Assembly (NCBI RefSeq): GCF_004770045.1
Contig: NZ_RQFO01000016.1
Span: 211,501-275,500 of the forward strand
DNA: 64,000 nt
Origin: Leptospira montravelensis
GTDB taxonomy: Bacteria > Spirochaetota > Leptospiria > Leptospirales > Leptospiraceae
Direction of reading: 5' to 3'
Made by a program: the position numbers and the translations under genes. Every line of letters starts with the position of its first letter. The stretch's first letter is position 1. The notes under the pieces were generated by a model, which did not search any database, was not told the DNA's origin, and saw nothing but the letters and a program-made list of their open reading frames with translations. Positions 26,544-34,214 of this stretch are shown here, piece after piece.

Positions 26544-26902
26544 TTGATCTCCAAACTACGCGCAAGCATAGAATCATTTAGATTGAGCCTTTCTAAAAAC
26601 TGGATTCCTGCAATATAATAAACTACATTTTTAATTTTAGAAGTTTGGGTCCAAATAATTGTACCTTCAAAAAACATACGCTTAGTACCTTTTGCCCAAA
26701 CGATGCTGCCTAAAACTTGGGACTCGATTTCGTCGCTAAGTAAGTCATCTTCGCCTAAAAAACAAAGACCTTCTTCCGAAATATTCCCCAACTTTCCGAA
26801 CAAAGTGATCCCTTCCAAATCCAATTGTACCTCAAACCCAGAAAAGTCACCTGGAGATATTCTTGGAAGCCTGCGCTCACTTTCCATAGCAACAAGGTAC
26901 AA
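26540..26902 (-). CDS. PilZ-domain protein (putative c-di-GMP receptor)
   Basis: The 120-residue protein is a single PilZ domain. It has both c-di-GMP contact motifs: RRLPR (RxxxR; about residues 10-14) and NISEEG (D/NxSxxG; about 41-46), followed by the beta barrel (IVWAKG, GTIIWTQ, GIQFLE). It should therefore bind c-di-GMP. The start at 26902 is TTG with GGA 5 bases before it; an ATG at 26887 (MESERR) is possible but has no close RBS. It lies 32 bases after the MBOAT gene and overlaps the next gene by ATGA. Confidence 0.82.
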   Translation of the reverse strand: MYLVAMESERRLPRISPGDFSGFEVQLDLEGITLFGKLGNISEEGLCFLGEDDLLSDEIESQVLGSIVWAKGTKRMFFEGTIIWTQTSKIKNVVYYIAGIQFLERLNLNDSMLARSLEIK

Positions 26903-26934
26903 GGATTCCTATTATTGGAAACGAAAAAAGCAAA

Positions 26935-28395
26935 TTAGAACTGAAAGTAAATGAACGGAACGGAATTTTCTGGTGTAGCTAAATTTAAGACAAGAAAGAG
27001 AATCGGATACAGGGCAAACTCCAAACTGGCGGGGATTTGTTTGCCTTTTCCCTTTTCAAAGATAAAATACCCTATGATATGGCCCAAATACAAAAAGCCA
27101 ATGATCCAAAGGAAATCTTTCCACATATAAGGCCTAATTTGCCCGGCTTGAAAAGTGAAAATACCCTGGATGTGGATCCAAGCATTTTCCCAAGTGAGAG
27201 ACCTAAAAAAAACTGCCCCCAAAAAGAAAATGGAGCTATTCAGAATATTCTGAAAGAGCCAGAGAGGAAACCTATACCAATTTTTGTTTTCTTGCTCACT
27301 AATTTTGTCAGGAAACCATTCCTTCCAAATTTCTTCCAAAACATAAAAAACCCCGTTCAGCGAACCCCAAAAAACAAAGGTCCACTGTGCCCCGTGCCAA
27401 ACCCCGCTCACAAACATGGTAAACCAAAGGTTGAACTTTCGTCTTACTGATGTTACCCGACTTCCACCCATAGGAATATAAATATAATCCCTTAACCAGG
27501 AATTTAATGTCATATGCCAACGGCGCCAAAACCCAGAAACAGATGTCGCCAAAAAAGGTAAGTTGAAGTTTGTAGGAAGTTTGTATCCCAGTAACATTGC
27601 ACTTCCAATGGCCATATCAGAATAACCACTAAAATCTAAATACACTTGGATCCCACCTAGAGCTGCGGCAATTAACAAAGCGTAGGCGTGATGCCCAGAT
27701 GGATCTGCATAAATTGTGTCGATGGTTGGTGCTACCATATCTGACAAAACTGCTTTTTTAAAATAACCTAACATAAAAAATCGAATTGCGACTCGAAATT
27801 CAATGTCTTCTAATTTTTTTGGAGTATACAATTGCGGCATAAAGGTTCTTGCCGTCACAATTGGACCTGCCACTAGTTGTGGAAAAAAACTCACAAATAA
27901 TGCAAAACGAATAAAATCAGTTTCAGCCGGAATTTCTTTTCGATAAACATCTATGGTATAAGATAAAGACTGGAATGTAAAAAACGAAATTCCTGCTGGT
28001 AAAATGATGTTTAAAACTGGCATTGCATCACCACCAAACAAGGGATTGGTGACCGCATTCATAGATGTAACAATAAAATTGTAATACTTAAAAAATCCTA
28101 AAATAAAAACTAAGTTTGTGATTAAACTAAAAAGTAAAAGATAGTATCTTACTTTTTCTCTAGATTCGGAGGCAAGCCTAAGCCCTACGTAATAATCAAT
28201 GGCTGTGGAAAGTAAAATCAGAGCACCAAATCGGTAATCCCACGACATGTAAAAGAAATAACTACTGACGAGTAGAAAAATATGTAGGATTCGCGTTTCT
28301 TTAGATTGATTCGAAAAAAGGGAAGGAAATACGTACCATACCGTAAAGAAAACAAAGAGAAAGAAGACAAAGTATTCAAAATCAGAAAAGATCAA
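26935..28395 (-). CDS. MBOAT-family O-acyltransferase (AlgI-like)
   Basis: This is a 486-residue polytopic protein of the membrane-bound O-acyltransferase family. It has FFPQLVAGPIVTARTFMPQL (about 170-190), LDFSGYSDMAIGSAMLLGYKLPTNFNLPF, FWRRWHMTLNSWLRDYIYIPMGGSR (about 288-312), and the catalytic His in FVSGVWHGAQWTFVFWG. Such proteins move acyl groups onto extracellular polysaccharides or other surface molecules. No AlgJ/AlgX-like partner is adjacent; a PilZ gene follows 32 bases downstream, so c-di-GMP control of surface acylation is a reasonable idea. Confidence 0.93.
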   Translation of the reverse strand: MIFSDFEYFVFFLFVFFTVWYVFPSLFSNQSKETRILHIFLLVSSYFFYMSWDYRFGALILLSTAIDYYVGLRLASESREKVRYYLLLFSLITNLVFILGFFKYYNFIVTSMNAVTNPLFGGDAMPVLNIILPAGISFFTFQSLSYTIDVYRKEIPAETDFIRFALFVSFFPQLVAGPIVTARTFMPQLYTPKKLEDIEFRVAIRFFMLGYFKKAVLSDMVAPTIDTIYADPSGHHAYALLIAAALGGIQVYLDFSGYSDMAIGSAMLLGYKLPTNFNLPFLATSVSGFWRRWHMTLNSWLRDYIYIPMGGSRVTSVRRKFNLWFTMFVSGVWHGAQWTFVFWGSLNGVFYVLEEIWKEWFPDKISEQENKNWYRFPLWLFQNILNSSIFFLGAVFFRSLTWENAWIHIQGIFTFQAGQIRPYMWKDFLWIIGFLYLGHIIGYFIFEKGKGKQIPASLEFALYPILFLVLNLATPENSVPFIYFQF

Positions 28396-28457
28396 TGGGT
28401 TTTGCCTTCTATTCCGACCAGGCTCTTTGAAAAAATATGCCTGTCAATCATTTCGAC

Positions 28458-28486
28458 TTGCAGACTTTCCAAGAATCATTTAAGAT
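28458..28486 (+). promoter_or_regulatory. Putative sigma-70 promoter of the DUF3332-like lipoprotein
   Basis: TTGCAG (28458-28463), a 17-base spacer and TAAGAT (28481-28486) lie about 40 bases before the ATG at 28525. Start would be near 28493, giving a leader of about 30 bases with GAGGT as RBS. Confidence 0.45.
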
Positions 28487-28524
28487 TGGTGCCTAGTTCT
28501 TTAATTAGAAACTATGAGGTTACG

Positions 28525-29031
28525 ATGAAAAAAATATTAAAAGCTACCGTTGTAGGGCTTTTGTCCTTCGGTCTATTGTCGAATTGTTTTGGAAAATTTG
28601 GAGCAGTAAAAGCAGTTTATTCTTTCAATGGAAATATCCAAATTGGAAGTGGAAAAGTTGCGGGATTCTTTCGTTCCCTTCTTATGATTTTCCCTCTTTA
28701 TTTTGCATACGGAATCGGAAGTTTCTTAGACATCGTAGTGTTCAACTTAATCGAATTCTGGACTGATAAAAACCCAATTGCTATGGCTGAGTATGACTTT
28801 GATGGAAAGTTAGTCAAAGAATACAATCATGAAGGACAAACCATCACTCTTACTTACACTGAATGGGGGAAAGTTATGAAAATGGAAGCTCCAGGACAAA
28901 AAGGAATGGAAGCAATTTATTTCTTAAAAGATCGACCTGAAAAAGCATTCCGCCAAGTAAACGGAAAGTATGTAGAAATCATCCAAACAAGTGGACCAAT
29001 CCTTCCTCCTCCAGGTGTAAAACATATCTAA
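28525..29031 (+). CDS. DUF3332-like lipoprotein
   Basis: This is a 168-residue lipoprotein with a basic N-region, hydrophobic core and a lipobox ending LLSNC (Cys20). It is followed by KFGAVKAVYSFN, a hydrophobic segment (SLLMIFPLYFAYGIGSFLDIVVF, about 50-75) and a C-terminal beta-rich part. This resembles DUF3332 proteins. Start 28525 is chosen because GAGGT lies 4 bases upstream and it opens the signal peptide; the longer upstream frame overlaps the divergent MBOAT gene. The function is unknown. Confidence 0.8.
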   Translation: MKKILKATVVGLLSFGLLSNCFGKFGAVKAVYSFNGNIQIGSGKVAGFFRSLLMIFPLYFAYGIGSFLDIVVFNLIEFWTDKNPIAMAEYDFDGKLVKEYNHEGQTITLTYTEWGKVMKMEAPGQKGMEAIYFLKDRPEKAFRQVNGKYVEIIQTSGPILPPPGVKHI

Positions 29032-29039
29032 TCTTGTTC

Positions 29040-29063
29040 ATTGCCCCTAATTTTAGGGGCAAT
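29040..29063. other. Long perfect hairpin next to a start codon
   Basis: Two 11-base arms (ATTGCCCCTAA / TTAGGGGCAAT) separated by 2 bases form a near-perfect palindrome 2 bases before the ATG at 29066. It lacks a U-tract, so it is not a standard terminator. The AGGGG that could serve as RBS for 29066 lies in its 3' arm. Confidence 0.7.
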
Positions 29064-29065
29064 CT

Positions 29066-30157
29066 ATGTCCGATACTTATAGTATGAATCGATTGTATTT
29101 TGTTACCTGCCTGTTACTACTCGTGATCGGATGCCAAACACCGAAACAGGTAATCACTCCCACCTTCCCCAATCATTCCGAACAAATCAATCTAAACCGA
29201 ATCAAAATGATCACAAAGGCGGAATCCAATCATTCTGATTCCAAAGAAGGGAAAAAACCTTTAGCGTCCGAACCAGGTGTCAGCATCGAATACTCTGAAA
29301 ATAAAATTCCTTTTATTCAATTGGATTTGTTTTTTGAAGATGCCGGAATCAGTATCATCGAAGAAATCATTGCTGGTACAATTTTAGAACATCATATTAT
29401 TGCCTTAAACCAAAAGGGAGAAATCATCGCCAAACAACCAGTAAACTTCCAAGCGTATGAAATTTTGGAAACAAAAACAGAAGTGATGAGAAACAAAGTG
29501 ATTGTTGGTGAATCGAAAAAACCCGTTAAAGTCAATAGCACAACTCCTGAAACTAAAATCTCTAGAGAAGCTATTGAAAGACAATACACTGATCGTGACA
29601 AAGTTCCGCAAGTTTTGGAAATTAAGGAAGGCAAAGTTCCAGCCCTCGGCGAGTACATTAATATTTATTTAGAACTTACCTATGTTAATCCACAGTTAGA
29701 ACCAAATTGTGAATCATACTCAGGAAATTGTAACGGTGCCAAACAAAAATTCTTTGAGGATATCACTGGGCGGAATCGCAGAGAATTAGACATTTTACGA
29801 AATCGATATGTAGAAGGAGAAGTGGCACCGTTTCCAAACCTAACAGAAAGTGAACAGGTTGATTTCAAAGCCAATATCAAATCGAAAATTGAAAATCTAA
29901 ATGGAGTGTTTGGACCAAAACATGGATTCACAAAATTTATGTTTCGAGAATGGAACTTAGTTTCTTCTCCACAATATTTTCGCATCCAATCTATCAATAA
30001 AAACGGAAAACAAACGTTGTTGGAAGATCGTATTGAAGAAAAAAAACTAACGAATGAATCAGAAGATAAATCAAATTCAGAGGAAAATGATTCCCATTCA
30101 ATATTTGATTCTCCTACGCATACAAAACATAAAAGAAGAACGATTCCTACTCCGTAA
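29066..30157 (+). CDS. Lipoprotein of unknown function
   Basis: This is a 363-residue secreted lipoprotein; the lipobox is LLVIGC (Cys23, or Cys17 if translation begins at the second ATG, 29084). The rest is hydrophilic, charged and beta-rich (IPFIQLDLFFEDAGI, INIYLELTYV), with a Ser/Glu-rich end (about 325-345) and two Cys in PNCESYSGNCNG that could form a disulphide. I do not recognise a family. The first ATG has its only RBS-like bases inside a strong hairpin; the second has none, so the start is uncertain by 18 bases. Confidence 0.7.
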   Translation: MSDTYSMNRLYFVTCLLLLVIGCQTPKQVITPTFPNHSEQINLNRIKMITKAESNHSDSKEGKKPLASEPGVSIEYSENKIPFIQLDLFFEDAGISIIEEIIAGTILEHHIIALNQKGEIIAKQPVNFQAYEILETKTEVMRNKVIVGESKKPVKVNSTTPETKISREAIERQYTDRDKVPQVLEIKEGKVPALGEYINIYLELTYVNPQLEPNCESYSGNCNGAKQKFFEDITGRNRRELDILRNRYVEGEVAPFPNLTESEQVDFKANIKSKIENLNGVFGPKHGFTKFMFREWNLVSSPQYFRIQSINKNGKQTLLEDRIEEKKLTNESEDKSNSEENDSHSIFDSPTHTKHKRRTIPTP

Positions 30158-30170
30158 CAAATAAACTGAC

Positions 30171-30201
30171 AAAAACGGGTGATGGGAAAATCCAACACCC
30201 G
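30171..30201 (-). terminator. Rho-independent terminator of ssb
   Basis: On the minus strand CGGGTG pairs with CACCCG across a 14-base loop and is followed by TTTTTG. It lies just after the ssb stop and between convergent genes, so it may also serve the plus-strand lipoprotein gene. Confidence 0.65.
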
Positions 30202-30211
30202 CGAAAAGGCA

Positions 30212-30565
30212 TTAAGCAGCCTTTGTTTCTTTTTTGCGCATACTATCAAAGCGAACCGTGGAAGCAGTAACTTTAATTTTAGATCTGCTTTCCCCTTCAG
30301 GGCTTTTCCAACGGTTTTGTTTTAGGTTGCCCATTACCGTCACCTTACTCCCTTTTTTTAGGTATTCCACGCAATTCTCTCCTAATTTCTCCCAAGCTTC
30401 TACTTCAAAATAAGAAACATCTTCCTTATCCTTTCCTTCTTGGTTGTTGGAAGTATGGTTCACAGCAACTGTGAAATTTGCTAATGACTTTCCTCCCGCA
30501 ATAGTTCTTTCTTCTGGATCTGCGGTTAAATTTCCGTCCAGAATGACATACGATAGATTTTTCAT
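30212..30565 (-). CDS. ssb: Single-stranded DNA-binding protein
   Basis: This is a 117-residue OB-fold SSB: MKNLSYVILDGNLTADPE opens the fold, then LANFTVAVNHTSN (about 35-47), DVSYFEVEAWEKLGENCVEYLKKGSKVTVMGNLKQNRW (about 56-93). It binds ssDNA in replication and repair. The long flexible tail and acidic tip (DDDIPF-like) that recruit partner proteins are missing; it ends RKKETKAA. Start 30565 has AAGGG 8 bases upstream and fits the family's first residues; an upstream TTG/ATG-type extension does not look like SSB. Spirochaete SSBs are often short, but this may also be a second, accessory copy. Confidence 0.9.
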   Translation of the reverse strand: MKNLSYVILDGNLTADPEERTIAGGKSLANFTVAVNHTSNNQEGKDKEDVSYFEVEAWEKLGENCVEYLKKGSKVTVMGNLKQNRWKSPEGESRSKIKVTASTVRFDSMRKKETKAA

Positions 30566-30724
30566 TTGAGTATCCCTTAAATCAATTTTGATGGCCACGA
30601 AAAGATTGGTTCGTTTTTGAATTGGTTGGTTAAAAAAAAATAGAATTGAAACTAAATTTCTAAAATCCTTGTTCACATTTACAATTCGGATAGACAATAC
30701 AAAGTAAGTGTCGAGAATTTTCCT

Positions 30725-32224
30725 GTGGGACTTCCCGATTCTGAGATACTACACTTAGTAACTTCCATTAGCCGAGAATTGGTTTGTCTACACGAATCCG
30801 ACGGAACTTACATATATATAAGTCCCAATTCAGAAAAAATTATAGGATATAAGCCCGAAGAACTAGTTGGCAAAAATCCTTACGATTATTTCCACCCAGA
30901 TGAAAGAAGACTCATCCAGGAAAGATCTCACCAACCTCTACTCCGTGGTGACGAGAACATTCACACTACTTTTCGTTATTTACATAAAAACGGAAACTAT
31001 ATCTGGCTACAGTCTGACAATCGTTTAACGATACATCCCACAACAGGAATCAAATATTTACATACCTCATCGCGTGATATATCAGAAAAAATTGATACAG
31101 AAGCAAATTTAGCACTTTCAGAACGTAGATTCAATACATTATTCCATGACTCTCCCATTGGGCTTGTACTGACAGGAAAACATGGCTATATAGATGAAGC
31201 TAACGATGCCTTTGCCAAATTTTTAGGTTATAAAAGTTTTGAAATCATAGGAAAACATTTTTCAGAAATAAGCGCCGACGAAGAACTTGAAGAAAATTTA
31301 AAATTTAGAGATGAAGTTCAAAAAGGTATTATCGACAACTATTCGATTGAAAAACAATACCTTCATAAATCAGGAAAAAAAGTTTGGGCCTATATTACGG
31401 TGACTGTTTTACGTGATGAATTGGGACACCCTATTCATTATCTTGCACAAATCGTTGATATCAATGAAAGAAAAAAAACAGAAAAACTACTCCTAGAAAA
31501 TAATGACCGATTGCGGGCCATAACCAATTCTCTTTTAACACAAAACAAACAACTACAAGCTTACAACCAAATCATTTCACATCATTTACGCGCTCCCGTA
31601 AGTAATTTAAGAAGCCTTCTTGATTTAATGAAAGTGACAGACAACCTCACAGAAATTAGAGAATTTGAAAATCATTTAGAAGAGGTCACGGGAACTTTAG
31701 AAACCGTCCTCTCTGAACTTATCTCTACATTACGAATTCAAAATCCGAACAATTACAAACCTGAACCTGTCAAAGTCGGCCAATCCTTTTTCAATGTGAC
31801 CGAACTTCTGAAAGGAGAACTGAAAACCAAAGAGGTGGAAATCCAATCCGATTTTTCGGGAGGAGAGACCATATACTTTTCCAAAGAGTATCTAGATACG
31901 ATTTTCCTGCATTTACTCAGCAATTCGATCCGGTATTCCCACCCAGAAAGAAAATTACGTATTTCCGTAGAATCCTTTCAAATTGGATCACAAACCGCCA
32001 TTTCTTTTTCGGATAATGGAACGGGGATCGATTTAGAGCGCTATGGTGATCAAATTTTTCAGTTAAAGAAAACTTTTCATCGTCATATCAGTGGTAAAGG
32101 ACTCGGGTTGTTTTTAATTAAATACAAAATTGAATCAGCAGGTGGTAGGATTGAGGTACGCTCTAAACCAGGCGAGGGTGCCACTTTCCTTATGTACTTT
32201 CCCGATGGGAGTGATTCCTTATGA
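30725..32224 (+). CDS. PAS-domain sensor histidine kinase
   Basis: This is a 499-residue cytoplasmic kinase: PAS 1 (about 8-122), PAS 2 (about 135-255), a dimerisation helix with the acceptor His in IISHHLRAPV (about 284-293), and an HATPase with N-box LLSNSIRYS (about 397), DNGTGID (about 430) and GKGLGL (about 457). All catalytic parts are present. The start is GTG; no other in-frame start precedes it with a better RBS. Its stop overlaps the ATG of the response regulator (ATGA), so the two form one signalling pair. No membrane segment is visible. Confidence 0.9.
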   Translation: MGLPDSEILHLVTSISRELVCLHESDGTYIYISPNSEKIIGYKPEELVGKNPYDYFHPDERRLIQERSHQPLLRGDENIHTTFRYLHKNGNYIWLQSDNRLTIHPTTGIKYLHTSSRDISEKIDTEANLALSERRFNTLFHDSPIGLVLTGKHGYIDEANDAFAKFLGYKSFEIIGKHFSEISADEELEENLKFRDEVQKGIIDNYSIEKQYLHKSGKKVWAYITVTVLRDELGHPIHYLAQIVDINERKKTEKLLLENNDRLRAITNSLLTQNKQLQAYNQIISHHLRAPVSNLRSLLDLMKVTDNLTEIREFENHLEEVTGTLETVLSELISTLRIQNPNNYKPEPVKVGQSFFNVTELLKGELKTKEVEIQSDFSGGETIYFSKEYLDTIFLHLLSNSIRYSHPERKLRISVESFQIGSQTAISFSDNGTGIDLERYGDQIFQLKKTFHRHISGKGLGLFLIKYKIESAGGRIEVRSKPGEGATFLMYFPDGSDSL

Positions 32225-32622
32225 GAATTCCCAAAATTTGTGTGATTGATGATGATAAAATTTATCAGTTCACCACTAAAAAAATCATCTCCAATGCCGG
32301 GATCAAAGAAGAAGTATTAATTTTTTCCGATGCGGAAAACGCATTAGAATTTTTTCACAAGGAAATGGAAAACAAAGACCAACTTCCCGATATCATTTTT
32401 CTGGATATCAATATGCCATTTATGGATGGTTGGCAATTTTTAGATGCCTTCGGAGAAATTTTTCCCCAGTTTCCAAAAACCATCGAAGTGTTTCTTGTCA
32501 GCTCCTCTGTAGACGAAGCTGATACAGATCGGGCAGCAAAAATTCCAATCATCTCAGGATATATCTTCAAACCTTTTACCAAGGAAAAACTTTTGGATTC
32601 CTTGTCCCACTTCCAATCTTAG
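32221..32622 (+). CDS. Single-domain response regulator
   Basis: This is a 133-residue CheY-like receiver with no output domain. Acidic residues D10/D11, phospho-acceptor D62 in IFLDINMPFMDGW and K117 in FKPF are all present, as in Rcp1-type regulators paired with PAS kinases. It overlaps the kinase gene by ATGA. The target is unknown; such proteins act by protein contact or as phosphorelay shuttles. Confidence 0.92.
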   Translation: MRIPKICVIDDDKIYQFTTKKIISNAGIKEEVLIFSDAENALEFFHKEMENKDQLPDIIFLDINMPFMDGWQFLDAFGEIFPQFPKTIEVFLVSSSVDEADTDRAAKIPIISGYIFKPFTKEKLLDSLSHFQS

Positions 32623-32651
32623 CTTGTCATCTTTTTGCTTTTGATGTAGAA

Positions 32652-34214
32652 ATGGACGCACCCTATATGGACCAGATACTTACTTGGATTGAAACCTTTC
32701 CCCTATCTTCGACACTGATTGGATTGTTAACCTTCTTTGTGATCGTCTTTTTAAGAGACATCACGCAAAAAACGCACACGATTCAGAGAAACTTTCCTAT
32801 CGTCGGCCGACTCCGTTATTTTTTAGAAATGATCGGGCCAGAGCTTCGACAGTATTGGGTAGCTCACGATAAAGAAGAACGTCCTTTTGACCGAACGGAA
32901 AGAAGTTGGATTTATGCCACAGCCAAAGGGCAAAACAATAACTTTGGATTTGGAACTACAGAAATCCAATATGAACCTGGATATCCAATCATCAAACATA
33001 AAGCGTTTCCCTATCCAGAAACAAAAGCATATATTTATAACAATGATGTTAGTTGTATTCCTTGCTTAAAAGTGATAGGACCTAAACGTAAGTTTCCTTA
33101 CAGACCTTATTCAATTATCAATATATCTGCGATGTCTTTTGGTTCTCTTGGAAAAAATGCAATTATGGCGCTGAACCGAGGGGCCAGAGATTCCGGCGCC
33201 TATCACAATACAGGCGAAGGTGGCTTGAGCCAATACCATAGGGAAGGTGCTGATATGGTTTGGCAGATTGGTACTGGTTATTTTGGTGCCAGAGACAAAT
33301 CAGGAAAATTTAATTTAGAAGTTTTGAAAGAGAAAGTTGGAAAGAACCCTTGTATCAAAATGATCGAAATCAAATTATCTCAGGGCGCCAAACCAGGGAA
33401 AGGTGGAATCCTACCTGCCAAAAAAGTCAATGCGGAAATTGCGGCGATTCGTCATGTGGAAGAAGGTAAGGATTGTATTTCACCTAACTCACATAGCGAG
33501 TTTACAAATGTAAAAGAACTAATCCAATTCATCGAAAAAATTGCTTCCGCCACCGGACTTCCTGTAGGTATTAAAAGTGCCGTCGGTGAAATTGAATTTT
33601 GGGAAGAACTTGCTCGTGAAATGAAACAAAACGGAGAAGGACCTGACTTTATCACGATTGATGGTGGAGAAGGTGGAACGGGTGCCGCTCCCCTCACCTA
33701 TGCGGATCATGTTTCCTTACCTTTTAAAATTGGATTTCAAAGAGTGTATACACTCTTCCAAAGTATGGGTTTGTCGGAACAAATTGTTTGGATTGGATCG
33801 GGTAAACTAGGTTTCCCTGACCGTGCCGTGGTTGCGATTGCTATGGGATGTGATCTCATCAATGTGGCAAGAGAAGCCATGTTATCCATTGGCTGTATCC
33901 AAGCGCAAAAATGCCATACTGATCATTGTCCTGCCGGCGTTGCTACGCAAAACTGGTGGTTACAAAGAGGAGTTGATCCTGAAATCAAAGGAAAACGTGC
34001 CGCAAAATACATCCAAGGATTCCGAAAAGAACTTTTGAGTTTGGCGCATTCCTGCGGATACGAACATCCAGGACAGTTCACTGGACAGGATATTGAAATC
34101 AGTATGGGAATGAATCGTTACCAAACCTTAGAAGGATTACTCGGTTACAAACGGGATGAAGTGAAATTTACGAAACTTCAAGACTATACGGAATTTCCTA
34201 AACGACAGGCATAA
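32652..34214 (+). CDS. Membrane-anchored glutamate-synthase-like FMN protein
   Basis: This is a 520-residue protein matching the FMN-binding, glutamate-synthesising core of GltB, with one N-terminal membrane helix (about 17-37). It shows SAMSFGSLGKNAIMALNRGA (about 155-175), EGGLSQYHREGADMVWQIGTGYFG, PGKGGILPAKKV, DGGEGGTGAAP, and a Cys cluster CIQAQKCHTDHCPAGVATQ (about 413-431) for a 3Fe-4S centre. The amidotransferase domain of true glutamate synthase is absent, so the reaction is not known. The adenylate cyclase gene follows directly (no spacer). Confidence 0.88.
   Translation: MDAPYMDQILTWIETFPLSSTLIGLLTFFVIVFLRDITQKTHTIQRNFPIVGRLRYFLEMIGPELRQYWVAHDKEERPFDRTERSWIYATAKGQNNNFGFGTTEIQYEPGYPIIKHKAFPYPETKAYIYNNDVSCIPCLKVIGPKRKFPYRPYSIINISAMSFGSLGKNAIMALNRGARDSGAYHNTGEGGLSQYHREGADMVWQIGTGYFGARDKSGKFNLEVLKEKVGKNPCIKMIEIKLSQGAKPGKGGILPAKKVNAEIAAIRHVEEGKDCISPNSHSEFTNVKELIQFIEKIASATGLPVGIKSAVGEIEFWEELAREMKQNGEGPDFITIDGGEGGTGAAPLTYADHVSLPFKIGFQRVYTLFQSMGLSEQIVWIGSGKLGFPDRAVVAIAMGCDLINVAREAMLSIGCIQAQKCHTDHCPAGVATQNWWLQRGVDPEIKGKRAAKYIQGFRKELLSLAHSCGYEHPGQFTGQDIEISMGMNRYQTLEGLLGYKRDEVKFTKLQDYTEFPKRQA

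Noticed and set aside
29680..30249. A 189-codon minus-strand frame overlapping the lipoprotein and ssb ends
   Set aside because: It overlaps two supported genes and the ssb terminator, and shows a composition typical of antisense frames.
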